64,000 nt of DNA from Lachnospiraceae bacterium (GTDB lineage: Bacteria; Bacillota; Clostridia; Lachnospirales; Lachnospiraceae), in contig JAILGL010000140.1 in the NCBI GenBank assembly GCA_024696825.1, forward strand, positions 1 to 64,000, read 5' to 3'. The translations under genes and the position numbers were made by a program. Of this stretch, positions 1-7,946 are shown in pieces (the first letter of the stretch is position 1; each line of letters begins with the position of its first letter). The notes under the pieces are model-generated. The model did not search any database. It had not been told where the DNA came from and saw only the letters and a list, made by a program, of their open reading frames with translations.

Positions 1-375
1 AGGGGCATTTAAAATGCGGATTCCCTCTGAGTATTTTGCAGCATTTATAAGATGATTGTCCTTCTTATCTATGCCATTAATCACCGCTCTATAATCTGTT
101 TTAAAATCCAAATAGTTTAGGACCTTTTCATATATTTGATTACAGGTCATACTCTTTTCAATGGCTACAAGTCTTACAATTCCATTTTTTAGGGTATACC
201 CAAGTACAGCGCAGCCCTCGAAAAGGAAGGCCACGCTGCCATCATCTTGTACATACCATCTAAAACACTGGCCGCTGTCAGCTATAGACTTTAGGTCCAG
301 CGTATCACTTTTAATGTCAATGATTACTCCGTCTGTTTCATCATCAAAATATTTTGTCCATGCAGAATCTATCAC
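1..375 (-). CDS. ogg: 8-oxoguanine DNA glycosylase, N-terminal part (runs off the window)
   Basis: The open frame begins with a GTG at 375, seven bases after a GGAG ribosome site, and stays open for 125 codons to the window edge. No other start codon lies between this GTG and the upstream in-frame stop. The visible protein has the OGG N-terminal fold signature: a segment containing SGQCFRW near residue 35, and later a YLDFKTDY-type stretch followed by EGIRIL, the usual lead into the helix-hairpin-helix domain. The family excises 8-oxoguanine and related lesions from DNA. The helix-hairpin-helix domain and catalytic Lys/Asp lie outside the window, so activity cannot be judged. It lies downstream of ilvE on the same strand with an 85-bp gap and may be co-transcribed. 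Confidence 0.82.
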   Translation of the reverse strand, partial: MIDSAWTKYFDDETDGVIIDIKSDTLDLKSIADSGQCFRWYVQDDGSVAFLFEGCAVLGYTLKNGIVRLVAIEKSMTCNQIYEKVLNYLDFKTDYRAVINGIDKKDNHLINAAKYSEGIRILNAP

Positions 376-460
376 ATCAATTCTCCATTTTTCTATTAAC
401 TAAATCAATCCATTTAGCAATTAATTCATTTATCAATTAATCAATTCATTTATCAATTAA

Positions 461-1486
461 TTATTTAATTACCTCAATCCATCCCTCTGGAGCTTCGATA
501 CGGCCCATCTGGATACCAGTGAGTGTCTCATAAAGCTTCTTGGTGATAGGACCCATCTCGTCCATTCCGCTTGGGAAGTTAATCTCGCCATCCTTATAAC
601 AAATCTTTCCTACAGGACTGATAACTGCTGCAGTACCGCAAAGTCCGCACTCAGCGAAATCCTTAAGCTCATCGAAGTAAACCTCTCTCTGAGTAACCTT
701 AAGACCAAGATATTTCTCAGCAACAACCATGAGTGAACGTCTTGTGATAGAAGGAAGAATACTGTCTGACTTAGGAGTTACAACCTCATTATCCTTTGTG
801 ATAAATAAGAAGTTAGCTCCGCCTGTCTCTTCTACCTTTGAACGGGTTGCTGGATCAAGATACATATTCTCAGCAAAACCATTTCTGTGAGCTTCCATAA
901 TTGGATGAAGGCTCATTGCATAGTTAAGACCAGCCTTAATGTGACCTGTTCCACGTGGAGCAGCTCTGTCAAAATCACTAACTGTGATAGTAATTGGCTT
1001 AGCGCCACCCTTGAAATATGGACCAACAGGAGTAGTAAAAATACGGAACTGATACTCATCAGCCGGCTTGACGCCGATAACCGGATTAATACCAAACATG
1101 TATGGTCTGATATATAATGTCGCACCTGAACCATATGGTGGTACGTAAGCTTCATTAGCAAGAACAACCTGCTTAACTGCCTCTACGAACTTATCCTTAG
1201 GGAATTTTGGCATCTCTAAACGGGCACATGAATCAACCATTCTGTCTGCGTTGAGATCTGGTCTGAAACATACAATATGTCCATCCTCAGTTGTATAAGC
1301 CTTAAGACCTTCAAAACATGTCTGAGCGTACTGAAGAACACAGGCACATTCGTTCATGAGAATCATGTCATCATCAATGAGAGCTCCTTCATCCCATGCA
1401 CCATCCTTAAAGTTTGCTACATATCTCTTATCAGTTTTTACGTAACCAAACCCTATTTCTGACCAGTTAATATCCTTTTTTTCCAT
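461..1486 (-). CDS. ilvE: Branched-chain amino acid aminotransferase
   Basis: A fold-type IV PLP aminotransferase of 341 aa, the normal length for the bacterial BCAT group. It interconverts valine, leucine and isoleucine with their 2-oxo acids using glutamate/2-oxoglutarate, in the cytoplasm. Recognisable features are the CFEGLKAY motif near residue 57, the RPYMFG region, the PLP-lysine segment GHIKAGLNYA, the EETGGANFLF stretch that binds the PLP phosphate side, and the ECGLCGTAAVISPV C-terminal motif. The ATG at 1486 follows a GAGGTG ribosome site. A consensus promoter lies just upstream (1528-1556), so the gene has its own transcription start even though rpiB precedes it on the same strand. 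Confidence 0.95.
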   Translation of the reverse strand: MEKKDINWSEIGFGYVKTDKRYVANFKDGAWDEGALIDDDMILMNECACVLQYAQTCFEGLKAYTTEDGHIVCFRPDLNADRMVDSCARLEMPKFPKDKFVEAVKQVVLANEAYVPPYGSGATLYIRPYMFGINPVIGVKPADEYQFRIFTTPVGPYFKGGAKPITITVSDFDRAAPRGTGHIKAGLNYAMSLHPIMEAHRNGFAENMYLDPATRSKVEETGGANFLFITKDNEVVTPKSDSILPSITRRSLMVVAEKYLGLKVTQREVYFDELKDFAECGLCGTAAVISPVGKICYKDGEINFPSGMDEMGPITKKLYETLTGIQMGRIEAPEGWIEVIK

Positions 1487-1514
1487 CTTATTTGCACCTC
1501 GCTTTTCTAAACTT

Positions 1515-1526
1515 TATACATGTATA
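1515..1526. promoter_or_regulatory. 12-bp palindrome at the ilvE transcription start
   Basis: A perfect palindrome (TATACATGTATA) lies immediately downstream of the ilvE -10 box, where the +1 should fall. Its position suits a repressor operator, but no regulator is identified. AT-rich palindromes of this size also occur by chance. Confidence 0.4.
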
Positions 1527-1527
1527 C

Positions 1528-1556
1528 ATTTTAATACCAGCATTGATACATGTCAA
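1528..1556 (-). promoter_or_regulatory. sigma-A promoter of ilvE
   Basis: Reading the minus strand: TTGACA (1556-1551), a 17-bp spacer, then TAAAAT (1533-1528). This is near-consensus for the housekeeping sigma factor. The predicted start is about 40 bp upstream of the ilvE ATG. Confidence 0.8.
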
Positions 1557-1608
1557 CGATAAATCCTTTTAATCCTTATATAATCTTTATTCCAAATGAA
1601 TCGATATT

Positions 1609-2046
1609 TTAATCATCCTCAATCATATTGACTCTTCTAATGTGTCTTGACTCATTAGAAAACTCAGTATTTAAAAATGTATCGACTATCATAAGAGCAA
1701 GTCCCGGTCCTACCACACGAGCACCCATGGTAAGAACGTTAGCGTCATTGTGAAGCCTTGTTGCCTCAGCGCTAAATACATCGTGACAAAGAGCGGCTCT
1801 TATGCCTTTTACCTTATTAGCTGTCATAGACACGCCAATACCTGTACCACAAATAATAATTCCCTTATCACATTCCTTTGAGACAATTTTGTCTGTAACC
1901 TTACGGGCATAAACAGGATAATCGCAGGAGTCAGCACTAAATGTACCTACATCCGTAACCTCATATCCCTTTTCCTTAAGATGACTTATAACTTCATTTT
2001 TAAGTTCAAATCCGCCGTGATCAGCCCCAATAACTATTTTATCCAT
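1609..2046 (-). CDS. rpiB: Ribose-5-phosphate isomerase B
   Basis: A 145-aa RpiB/LacAB-family sugar-phosphate isomerase, which interconverts ribulose-5-phosphate and ribose-5-phosphate in the pentose phosphate pathway. The N-terminal GADHGGFELK motif, the CGTGIGVSMTANK catalytic-cysteine loop and the RLHNDANVLTMGARVVG segment are all present. The ATG at 2046 is preferred because GGAG sits five bases upstream. A GTG at 2052 would be too close to that site. The order sua5, ywlE-like, rpiB matches the ywlC-ywlE-ywlF block of Bacillus subtilis, supporting a conserved operon. Confidence 0.93.
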   Translation of the reverse strand: MDKIVIGADHGGFELKNEVISHLKEKGYEVTDVGTFSADSCDYPVYARKVTDKIVSKECDKGIIICGTGIGVSMTANKVKGIRAALCHDVFSAEATRLHNDANVLTMGARVVGPGLALMIVDTFLNTEFSNESRHIRRVNMIEDD

Positions 2047-2163
2047 TCTCACTCCAATCCGGTAAGTCTAATTGCCTTCTAACTGCGTAATCTAACTTTG
2101 CAATCCTTGCAATCCCTTACCTTTAAACATTAATCAACCTTTGCTAACCTCTTTACTATTCAG

Positions 2164-2229
2164 CTTCGCTAAGCTTCAAATTAATCAACCTTCGCTAAGC
2201 TTCAAATTAATCAACCTTCGCTAAGCTTC
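2164..2229. repeat. 26-bp tandem repeat overlapping the end of the YwlE-like gene
   Basis: Two full copies of a 26-bp unit (2164-2189 and 2190-2215) and a 14-bp partial copy (2216-2229) run head to tail. A degenerate copy can be traced near 2131-2150. The partial copy contains the last codons of the YwlE-like gene and the next contains its stop codon, so the array looks like repeated duplication of the 3' end of the gene into the intergenic space. The unit encodes the same KLSEG-stop tail. Confidence 0.75.
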
Positions 2230-2657
2230 TTGATTACTTCCTTAACTGCTCCGATAAGAAGCTCCGTGCACTCGGCATATCTCTCATCTTCCTGTCCATA
2301 AGGGTCCTTCACATCTACATCGAGTCCTATAAATTCTCCCAAGGTATAGACCTCGTTAACCTCGTACTCTTCAACGATTTTTATTTTCTCACTTGTATTC
2401 ATGGTTATAAGAAGTGTATCCTCTGTAATATCATTTCTTTCAAGCTTTATGGTGCTTTCGTGGGTACACTCAAAGCCAAGTGTTGACTGTAAAATATCAT
2501 TAACTCTCGGACTTATAGGCTCTGGAAACATTACCACGATACCTCTTGAAAAACATTCTATATTCAGATTAGATAGTCTCCTAAAAACCGTCTCAGCCAA
2601 CGGGCTTAAGAAGGAATTAGTAGAACATATAAAAATCAATTTCTTGTAATTATGCAT
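2211..2657 (-). CDS. Low-molecular-weight phosphatase homologue (YwlE-like) lacking the P-loop arginine
   Basis: A 148-aa protein with the low-molecular-weight tyrosine/arginine phosphatase layout: a beta strand leading into a CX5R-type loop at residue 11, and DPYG at residues 118-121 supplying the general acid (Asp118, the same position as in B. subtilis YwlE). The loop reads C-S-T-N-S-F-L-S. Cys11, Asn14 and Ser18 are kept, but the phosphate-binding arginine is leucine (Leu17) and the position before it is Phe. In this family the arginine is needed for phosphate binding, so ordinary phosphatase activity is doubtful. Position between sua5 and rpiB matches ywlE, a protein-arginine phosphatase. 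The ATG follows a GAGAGG site. Product assignment is by family and synteny; activity is unknown. Confidence 0.8.
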   Translation of the reverse strand: MHNYKKLIFICSTNSFLSPLAETVFRRLSNLNIECFSRGIVVMFPEPISPRVNDILQSTLGFECTHESTIKLERNDITEDTLLITMNTSEKIKIVEEYEVNEVYTLGEFIGLDVDVKDPYGQEDERYAECTELLIGAVKEVIKKLSEG

Positions 2658-2716
2658 TTTCTAGTACCTCTCTAAGTTGCTATTTATTAAATTCTCTGTC
2701 TTAAAACTTATTTACC

Positions 2717-3841
2717 TTAAACCTCAATCACCTTGTAGGCTGCGGCCTTTAAAAGCCTGTTCATAACAGCCATACCCATATCATCCTCATAAAATGTCTC
2801 GGAATAAATCATCTCTATATCCATATTGTCCAGACTTCTAAGAGCATCAAAAAGATGAGCTGATATCTGACCTGCCTTAGCACATGAACCCAAACTAATT
2901 ATAGTGACCTTATCTCTGTTTCCTGGTTTGTCTGCGTTTCCTTCACCTGCCACTAGTCCGTCTAAAGCCTTCTGGTAAATCGCTTTATTCTCCTCTGTTG
3001 TAAGTATTGCAACTCTCTTCCCATCATCCGCATCAGCCCTTACATTTTTTAAAATGTATTCTGACACCTTAATCTCTTCACCCTTTACAACCTCCATGTC
3101 GCCCTTAGGGGCGTAATGCCTGTATTTCATGCCTGGCGCCTTAGGAGCTGTACCCTCCGGCATAAGCTTTCCAAGCACCACAGGATCGATATCAACCTCT
3201 CCCAGCACTTCTTCCACATCCTCGGGCTTTATATATCCCGGACGAAGAAGCATTGGCCTCTCTCCTGTCATGTCTATTATACTTGATTCTATACCAATGC
3301 CAACGGCACCTGAATCTATAATCATATCGATTTTTCCAAATAAATCTTCCTTTACATGGCTACCCTTGGTAGGACTTGGTCGTCCCGACGTATTAGCACT
3401 TGGAGCCGCGATATAAAGCCCTGAGAGCTCTATAAGTCTCTTAGCTACCGGATGTGAAGGCATCCTGATTGCGACAGTTTTAAGGCCCCCTGTGGTCTCG
3501 TCAGGCACATTGTCTTTCTTATTAAGTATTACGGTAAGTGGTCCCGGCCAAAATTGCTCCATGAGCTTGTAGGCTTCCGGGGTAACATCCTTTGCAATGT
3601 GCTCTACCGCATCCATGCTTGCTATATGAAGAATTAATGGATTATCGCTTGGCCTTCCCTTAGCTTCATATATTTTCTTTGAAGACAAAGGATTAAGACC
3701 ATCTCCACCCAGACCATAAACGGTCTCCGTAGGAAATGCAACGAGACCTCCGGCTTTAAGGATATCACCTGCTTCTGAAAGCACCTTGTCATCTATATCC
3801 TCCGGAGAAATCTCCACATACCTTGTATTTAAACTATCCAA
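2717..3841 (-). CDS. tsaC: Threonylcarbamoyl-AMP synthase (Sua5 type)
   Basis: A 374-aa Sua5/YwlC protein: a YrdC-like catalytic domain (about residues 15-205) followed by a linker and the Sua5 C-terminal domain. It makes threonylcarbamoyl-AMP from threonine, bicarbonate and ATP for the t6A modification of ANN-decoding tRNAs. Diagnostic segments include FPTETVYGLG near residue 36, KGRPSDNPL, and SAPSANTSGRPSPT. The frame has no better start than the TTG at 3841, which has GAGG eight bases upstream. It is the first gene of the sua5-ywlE-rpiB block; 59 bp separate it from the next gene. Confidence 0.92.
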   Translation of the reverse strand: MDSLNTRYVEISPEDIDDKVLSEAGDILKAGGLVAFPTETVYGLGGDGLNPLSSKKIYEAKGRPSDNPLILHIASMDAVEHIAKDVTPEAYKLMEQFWPGPLTVILNKKDNVPDETTGGLKTVAIRMPSHPVAKRLIELSGLYIAAPSANTSGRPSPTKGSHVKEDLFGKIDMIIDSGAVGIGIESSIIDMTGERPMLLRPGYIKPEDVEEVLGEVDIDPVVLGKLMPEGTAPKAPGMKYRHYAPKGDMEVVKGEEIKVSEYILKNVRADADDGKRVAILTTEENKAIYQKALDGLVAGEGNADKPGNRDKVTIISLGSCAKAGQISAHLFDALRSLDNMDIEMIYSETFYEDDMGMAVMNRLLKAAAYKVIEV

Positions 3842-3975
3842 GATAATTACCTCTAATCTAATTTAAAATAGTTCCCATCATATATACATATCAGACATTC
3901 TAATCATCAAGTCTTAATGCCCTTAATTACATACATTTCAAATATCAGGCCTTTATAATTTCAAGTCCGAAGTCC

Positions 3976-5682
3976 CTATCTACAGTACTTTGCAACGCTT
4001 CTCCAGATGGAACTTTCCTCTAAGCCAAGCTTCCAAAATGCCATTCCTGCCATGTCATTTTTCTTGACAACCTTCATCTTAAGCTCTAATGAAGCCTGGT
4101 CCTCTAGCCACATCTCATACTTTGCGCCATTGGCAGTGTAAGATGCGTAATTCATGGAGGTTTTATCATCCCATGTAAACTTAGCTCCGCCCTCTGTAGC
4201 TGCACGGTAAGCCTCGCCCATGCCATAAGACTGTGAGGTAAGCTTTTTCTTCTTGGTTACCCACATTCTGCTGTAAAATGGAAGGGCTATAATGTTCTGA
4301 TTAGCCGGCACCTCTGTAAGAATGTTCTTCACTGAATCCTGAACATAGGAAAGTGAAGCTACAGGGCCCGCCTCCTCTGAATTAGAATTATGCTCATCAT
4401 AGGCCATGGTTACCACATAATCTGCCACCTCTGCCTGAGCCTTTCTGTTAAAGGACTGGTTGTAGGACATTAATGGGTAATTGTCAATGGAAAGAACCAA
4501 ACCATTTTTCCTACAAAGAATGCTTATCTCGCGGATAAATTGTACAAATGCATCGACACCGTCAGATTTAACATTCTCAAAATCTATATTAATACCGTCA
4601 AGATCATATTTTATAGCCTCTGCAACAATGTTTTTGCAAAGCCTCTGTCTGGTGGTAGTCTGTCCAAGAACCGTACCTATCTTGGAGTTATTAGCGTAAT
4701 CATCTACCATGCCCCAAACCTGAATATTCTTGTCATGAGCGGTTTCCACGTAGTCATAGCTTGCAAGAGAAGAAACAGCACCCTTGTTGCCATCTACCTG
4801 GAACCATGATGGCGCAAGTACATTTACACCATCAGCCTCAGCAATCATAGACTCCAGATCACCATTGGCAGCCTGTGCAAATATCTGATGAAATGCCAGG
4901 CAAATCTTCTTATCCAGAAGATTATGAGTATAGGTTTCCTCTTCAAAATCTATAGTAAGCTTCTTAGTATAGGATTCTCCAAGTCTCTTAGCCTTAACAT
5001 AACCGATAAGACCTGATTCCTCCATAGCCTTTATATAACCGTTGTCATCCACGTGACTGTCGATTACTTTAAGCTTTTCGCCCTTCTTTACATTTTTAAG
5101 AATCTTACTCTTAATACCTGCTCTATATCTTAAAGCCACATTCTGAGCCGCGTTGCGATAGGTTTCATCCTTATCGAACTTGTAATTAATCACAATTCTG
5201 TTAGGCTTTTTGTAGGTTTTATAGGTTATAGGTGAATACTCAGCGACAAATTCAATGCTTATATAAGCCACCTTAGTCTCCTCTTCACCTCTAACTACAA
5301 ATACAGGCTTTCCAAACTTCTTGTTTTTATTATCAATTCTATATTTAGGCTCGTCTGAATTAGCTGAAATAATAGACGTAGCAGTAGTATACAGAAGCTT
5401 ATCCTCTGTACTGTCATAATAAAAAGCTTCATTAAAAAATTCTCTAACTATCCCTATATCTATATAACACTCTCCCTGAGTAAATATAGCCTTTTTCTCA
5501 GTAAGCTTGTCCTGCAATATAACAGCAGCCTCATTATCGGCCTCTAATCCATAATAATTCTTTAAATTAGCCATTTCCTTACCAGGAGAATATCTTTTAT
5601 AAAGAATAATACCTGCAATCAAACCAATTAAAACCACAGATATTATCGCTATAATAAGCCCTTTGGATATTTTTAACTTCAT
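3976..5682 (-). CDS. Membrane-anchored GH18 glycoside hydrolase with SH3-like domain
   Basis: A 568-aa protein with one N-terminal membrane segment (about residues 7-27) and no obvious cleavage site. A middle region resembles a copper-amine-oxidase-like fold, then an SH3-like stretch (about 180-235) precedes a C-terminal GH18 barrel. The catalytic signature DGINIDFE ends at Glu369, the general acid, with the preceding aspartates in place. This is the YaaH/SleL-type subgroup acting on peptidoglycan or chitin-like sugars at the cell surface, so a wall-remodelling role is more likely than chitin feeding. It has its own extended -10 promoter, overlapped by a long inverted repeat. Confidence 0.85.
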   Translation of the reverse strand: MKLKISKGLIIAIISVVLIGLIAGIILYKRYSPGKEMANLKNYYGLEADNEAAVILQDKLTEKKAIFTQGECYIDIGIVREFFNEAFYYDSTEDKLLYTTATSIISANSDEPKYRIDNKNKKFGKPVFVVRGEEETKVAYISIEFVAEYSPITYKTYKKPNRIVINYKFDKDETYRNAAQNVALRYRAGIKSKILKNVKKGEKLKVIDSHVDDNGYIKAMEESGLIGYVKAKRLGESYTKKLTIDFEEETYTHNLLDKKICLAFHQIFAQAANGDLESMIAEADGVNVLAPSWFQVDGNKGAVSSLASYDYVETAHDKNIQVWGMVDDYANNSKIGTVLGQTTTRQRLCKNIVAEAIKYDLDGINIDFENVKSDGVDAFVQFIREISILCRKNGLVLSIDNYPLMSYNQSFNRKAQAEVADYVVTMAYDEHNSNSEEAGPVASLSYVQDSVKNILTEVPANQNIIALPFYSRMWVTKKKKLTSQSYGMGEAYRAATEGGAKFTWDDKTSMNYASYTANGAKYEMWLEDQASLELKMKVVKKNDMAGMAFWKLGLEESSIWRSVAKYCR

Positions 5683-5733
5683 AGTTAATTCCTCACTAAA
5701 ACTTTAATCTGCAAAACGCAAAAATACTAGTCT

Positions 5734-5762
5734 ATTATACCATAAAATCAGTGCCATGCAAA
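5734..5762 (-). promoter_or_regulatory. Promoter of the GH18 gene
   Basis: On the minus strand: TTTGCA (5762-5757), a 17-bp spacer and TATAAT (5739-5734), with an upstream TG giving an extended -10. The start site would be about 45 bp before the ATG at 5682. Confidence 0.7.
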
Positions 5763-5786
5763 TGGCTTAATACATTTACATGGCAC
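5751..5786. promoter_or_regulatory. 14-bp-arm inverted repeat over the GH18 -35 box
   Basis: The arms are 5751-5764 and 5773-5786 (GTGCCATG...CATGGCAC outer part), matching at 13 of 14 positions around an 8-nt loop. There is no T-run on either side, so it is not a typical terminator. It covers the -35 of the GH18 promoter and could be a regulator site. Confidence 0.5.
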
Positions 5787-6118
5787 GCACCTTTAACAGG
5801 TATAAAATTGGGCTTTTTAAGATATTCACCTTTTAGTAAATAGTCTTATTAATGTGTTAATATCAATTTTAAAATCATAGAACAAATTGATATAAATTCG
5901 ATAGACGTTTATTTACGGTTACTATAAATGCAAGAGTTGCAACAAATTTAGCGACTTTATAAAATGCAACAATTGCATAATTACAATAATAAGCATGAAT
6001 TCCGGTACAGAATGTGATATGCTCATACTCATTATCAATAATAAATGGAGCAGTGATAAGCTTTAACCTCCCATTTCCTATCACCCTCAAGTTTTCCATA
6101 AACTAATTATAATCAGTG

Positions 6119-6143
6119 AAAAGCCTTAATTTCAAGGCTTTTT
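6119..6143. terminator. Bidirectional hairpin terminator
   Basis: A 9-bp stem (6119-6127 with 6134-6142) has A and T runs at its ends, so it can act in either direction. No gene obviously ends here apart from the doubtful small frame nearby. Confidence 0.5.
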
Positions 6144-6207
6144 ACCTATCCAAAATGTAGAAAATGCCTCGAAAAATTTATACACATTTCACAAAAACAA
6201 GGTCAAT

Positions 6208-6242
6208 AAAAAAAAGTACAGCATCAAATACTGTACTTTTTT
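6208..6242 (-). terminator. Terminator of mecA
   Basis: A 12-bp stem (6210-6221 with 6231-6242) around a 9-nt loop, followed on the minus strand by a T-run, begins 33 bp beyond the mecA stop codon. Confidence 0.85.
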
Positions 6243-6274
6243 AAAAGTTGCACAAAAATCAAACCACCCTTTTG

Positions 6275-7045
6275 TTAAATATTACTAAGACGCATTACGG
6301 CGCAATTTTCAATCCAAACCTCTTCATGCTCCTTCAAATAAGCTTCATAGGTAATGGGATTTAAAATATTCATTCCATATTCAGCACTTATCTCATCGAT
6401 AAGCTTGAAATCCTTCTGATTGCCACTGCTATTTAAAAGAAGCATAAATGAGCCGTCCTTTCTCATTCTGTAAAGATCGCTCACGCCTTCAAATATATCT
6501 CCTATAGCCTTGCAGAACTTAATTACATCATCTAAATTCTTAAAGCCATAGAGCTTAATATACTTCTTATCCAACTGTAAAAACTTATTACGATTAAATC
6601 CCGATGAATCCGCATCTGAAGGCTTTCTTCTGGAAGTATTACTCTTAATTTCACCAAGAGCATTTCCTATTCCCATGGAAACCTCGTGATTCTTATCATT
6701 CTTAATCATTTCCTTTATTTCCTCGAGGTAATTCACCGGCTCTTTATCTTCATGAGTATCGACATATTCCATGTCTTCCTCTTCCTCGGCCTCATCCGGT
6801 TGTTCAACAGCCGTAATAGTAAGAACTAAATGATCAGGGGAAGATGAAACTGCCTCTATCATCAGTGTTCCACCATCAAATTGTATTCCAAACTGGCATT
6901 TTGCTCTCTCCATCATATCCTGAAATAGACTCTTAGCCTTATCAGTACCATAAGCTAGCTCAGCCACATTGATATCTCTCTCTTTTAAATCTTCTCCGCT
7001 TAATGTGCATCGAATTTTATTATTACTAATCTTCTCTATCTTCAT
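6275..7045 (-). CDS. mecA: Adaptor protein MecA
   Basis: A 256-aa MecA-family adaptor. MecA delivers substrates to the ClpC ATPase of the ClpCP protease and controls ClpC oligomerisation. The N-terminal substrate-binding domain (about 1-85) has the family pattern with the AKSLFQDMMERA helix. A long acidic linker (EEEED... region) follows, then the C-terminal ClpC-binding domain containing YRLYG-like and FDDVIKFCK-like stretches (here KLYGFKNLDDVIKFC). The ATG at 7045 is preferred over an in-frame TTG at 7060, because GGAG is nine bases upstream of the ATG. It lies 26 bp after rqcP, probably co-transcribed, and ends at a strong terminator. Confidence 0.85.
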   Translation of the reverse strand: MKIEKISNNKIRCTLSGEDLKERDINVAELAYGTDKAKSLFQDMMERAKCQFGIQFDGGTLMIEAVSSSPDHLVLTITAVEQPDEAEEEEDMEYVDTHEDKEPVNYLEEIKEMIKNDKNHEVSMGIGNALGEIKSNTSRRKPSDADSSGFNRNKFLQLDKKYIKLYGFKNLDDVIKFCKAIGDIFEGVSDLYRMRKDGSFMLLLNSSGNQKDFKLIDEISAEYGMNILNPITYEAYLKEHEEVWIENCAVMRLSNI

Positions 7046-7071
7046 ATAACAACACTCCAATCCAACGCTAT

Positions 7072-7326
7072 TTACTGAGGACTATTGTCAACGAATTTAT
7101 ACATTTCCTTGGCAAATTCCTTCTTTGTAGTTTCTACAAGTTCTGTAACCTCAACCGTAACTGTTTTTTCTCCAAATAAAATGTCTATAATGTCACCAAC
7201 CTTAACATCATAAGATGCCTTACGAACGGTTTTATTAACCATAACTCTTCCCGCCGCACACGCATCACTGGCTACTGTACGCCTTTTTATAAGTCTCGAA
7301 ACCTTCAAATACTTATCAAGTCTCAT
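7072..7326 (-). CDS. rqcP: S4-domain ribosome-associated protein RqcP (YabO)
   Basis: An 84-aa protein made almost entirely of one S4 RNA-binding domain: MRLDKYLKVSRLIKRR at the start, then VNKTVRKASYDVKVGD. This matches RqcP/YabO, which binds stalled 60S-like 50S subunits and helps RqcH add alanine tails during ribosome quality control. The gene next to hup agrees with the arrangement in many Firmicutes. A short tail after residue 70 is typical. Hsp15 is a related S4 protein but is longer, so RqcP is the better call. Confidence 0.88.
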   Translation of the reverse strand: MRLDKYLKVSRLIKRRTVASDACAAGRVMVNKTVRKASYDVKVGDIIDILFGEKTVTVEVTELVETTKKEFAKEMYKFVDNSPQ

Positions 7327-7399
7327 TCTCTCACATCCTTAATTACTAATATTTTCTTCCACCTCTTCATTAAAACATGTAATTATTAAAATGTAAAGT

Positions 7400-7432
7400 A
7401 AAAAAAGAACCGCCAACAAAAGTCGGCGGTTC
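7400..7432 (-). terminator. Terminator of hup
   Basis: The stem GAACCGCC (7407-7414) pairs with GGCGGTTC (7425-7432), followed on the minus strand by a run of T's, 48 bp beyond the hup stop. It separates hup from rqcP. Confidence 0.85.
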
Positions 7433-7480
7433 AAGAATATCGTAAGTTAATAATACGTAAATCAATCAAAAATAATTAAA

Positions 7481-7762
7481 TTATTTCTTCTTGTTTACAG
7501 CATCCTTTAAGCCCTTACCTGGCTTAAACTTAGGTGCCTTTGAAGCCTTAATCTTCATAGTAGCTCCTGTTGCAGGGTTTCTTCCCTCACGAGCCTTTCT
7601 CTTAATTACTTCAAATGTACCAAAACCAACTAACTGAATCTTGCCACCTTTCTTAAGCTCAGCCTCAACAACATCTGTAAATGCCTTTAAAGCTGTTTCA
7701 CAATCCTTCTTTGTAAGTTCTGATTTTGCAGACATAGCTGCAACTAATTCTGACTTGTTCAT
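7481..7762 (-). CDS. hup: HU-family DNA-binding protein
   Basis: A 93-aa nucleoid protein with the HU/IHF layout: two N-terminal helices, then VGFGTFEVIKRKAREGRNPATG, the signature of the DNA-bending beta arm, and a lysine-rich C-terminus. It binds and bends DNA non-specifically. It is monocistronic, with an excellent promoter (7816-7844), an AAGGAGGAG ribosome site and its own terminator, as expected for an abundant protein. Confidence 0.97.
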   Translation of the reverse strand: MNKSELVAAMSAKSELTKKDCETALKAFTDVVEAELKKGGKIQLVGFGTFEVIKRKAREGRNPATGATMKIKASKAPKFKPGKGLKDAVNKKK

Positions 7763-7815
7763 TGGTAAACTCCTCCTTAAGAATTTAATTTGTTTGTAAA
7801 CAATTACTATATATA

Positions 7816-7844
7816 TTTATACCTAAAAATACGCTATTTGTCAA
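7816..7844 (-). promoter_or_regulatory. sigma-A promoter of hup
   Basis: On the minus strand: TTGACA (7844-7839), a 17-bp spacer and TATAAA (7821-7816). The -35 is perfect. The resulting leader is about 45 nt. Confidence 0.85.
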
Positions 7845-7946
7845 TGTTTTTTTGCTAAAATCACGCAATTTTAGGGAATTTTAGCGATTTTTTTGATATT
7901 TTCCCCTAATTTTACACTTTTTCCATATAAAAACTACACTTTTATA

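Larger units (their letters stand above)
5683..6274. other. 592-bp intergenic region with regulatory sites and no convincing gene
   Basis: This AT-rich gap holds the GH18 promoter and inverted repeat (5734-5786) and two hairpin terminators (6119-6143 and 6208-6242). An open frame of 74 codons (6099-5875, minus strand) is present but has no ribosome site, and I recognise no family in it. I treat it as unproven. Confidence 0.6.

Noticed and set aside
2164-2229. Possible CRISPR-like array
   Set aside because: The copies are directly adjacent with no spacers and derive from the gene end.
5875-6099. 74-codon minus-strand frame that could be a small protein
   Set aside because: No ribosome site, no recognisable family, and composition close to the surrounding AT-rich spacer. 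Kept only as a note in the intergenic entry.
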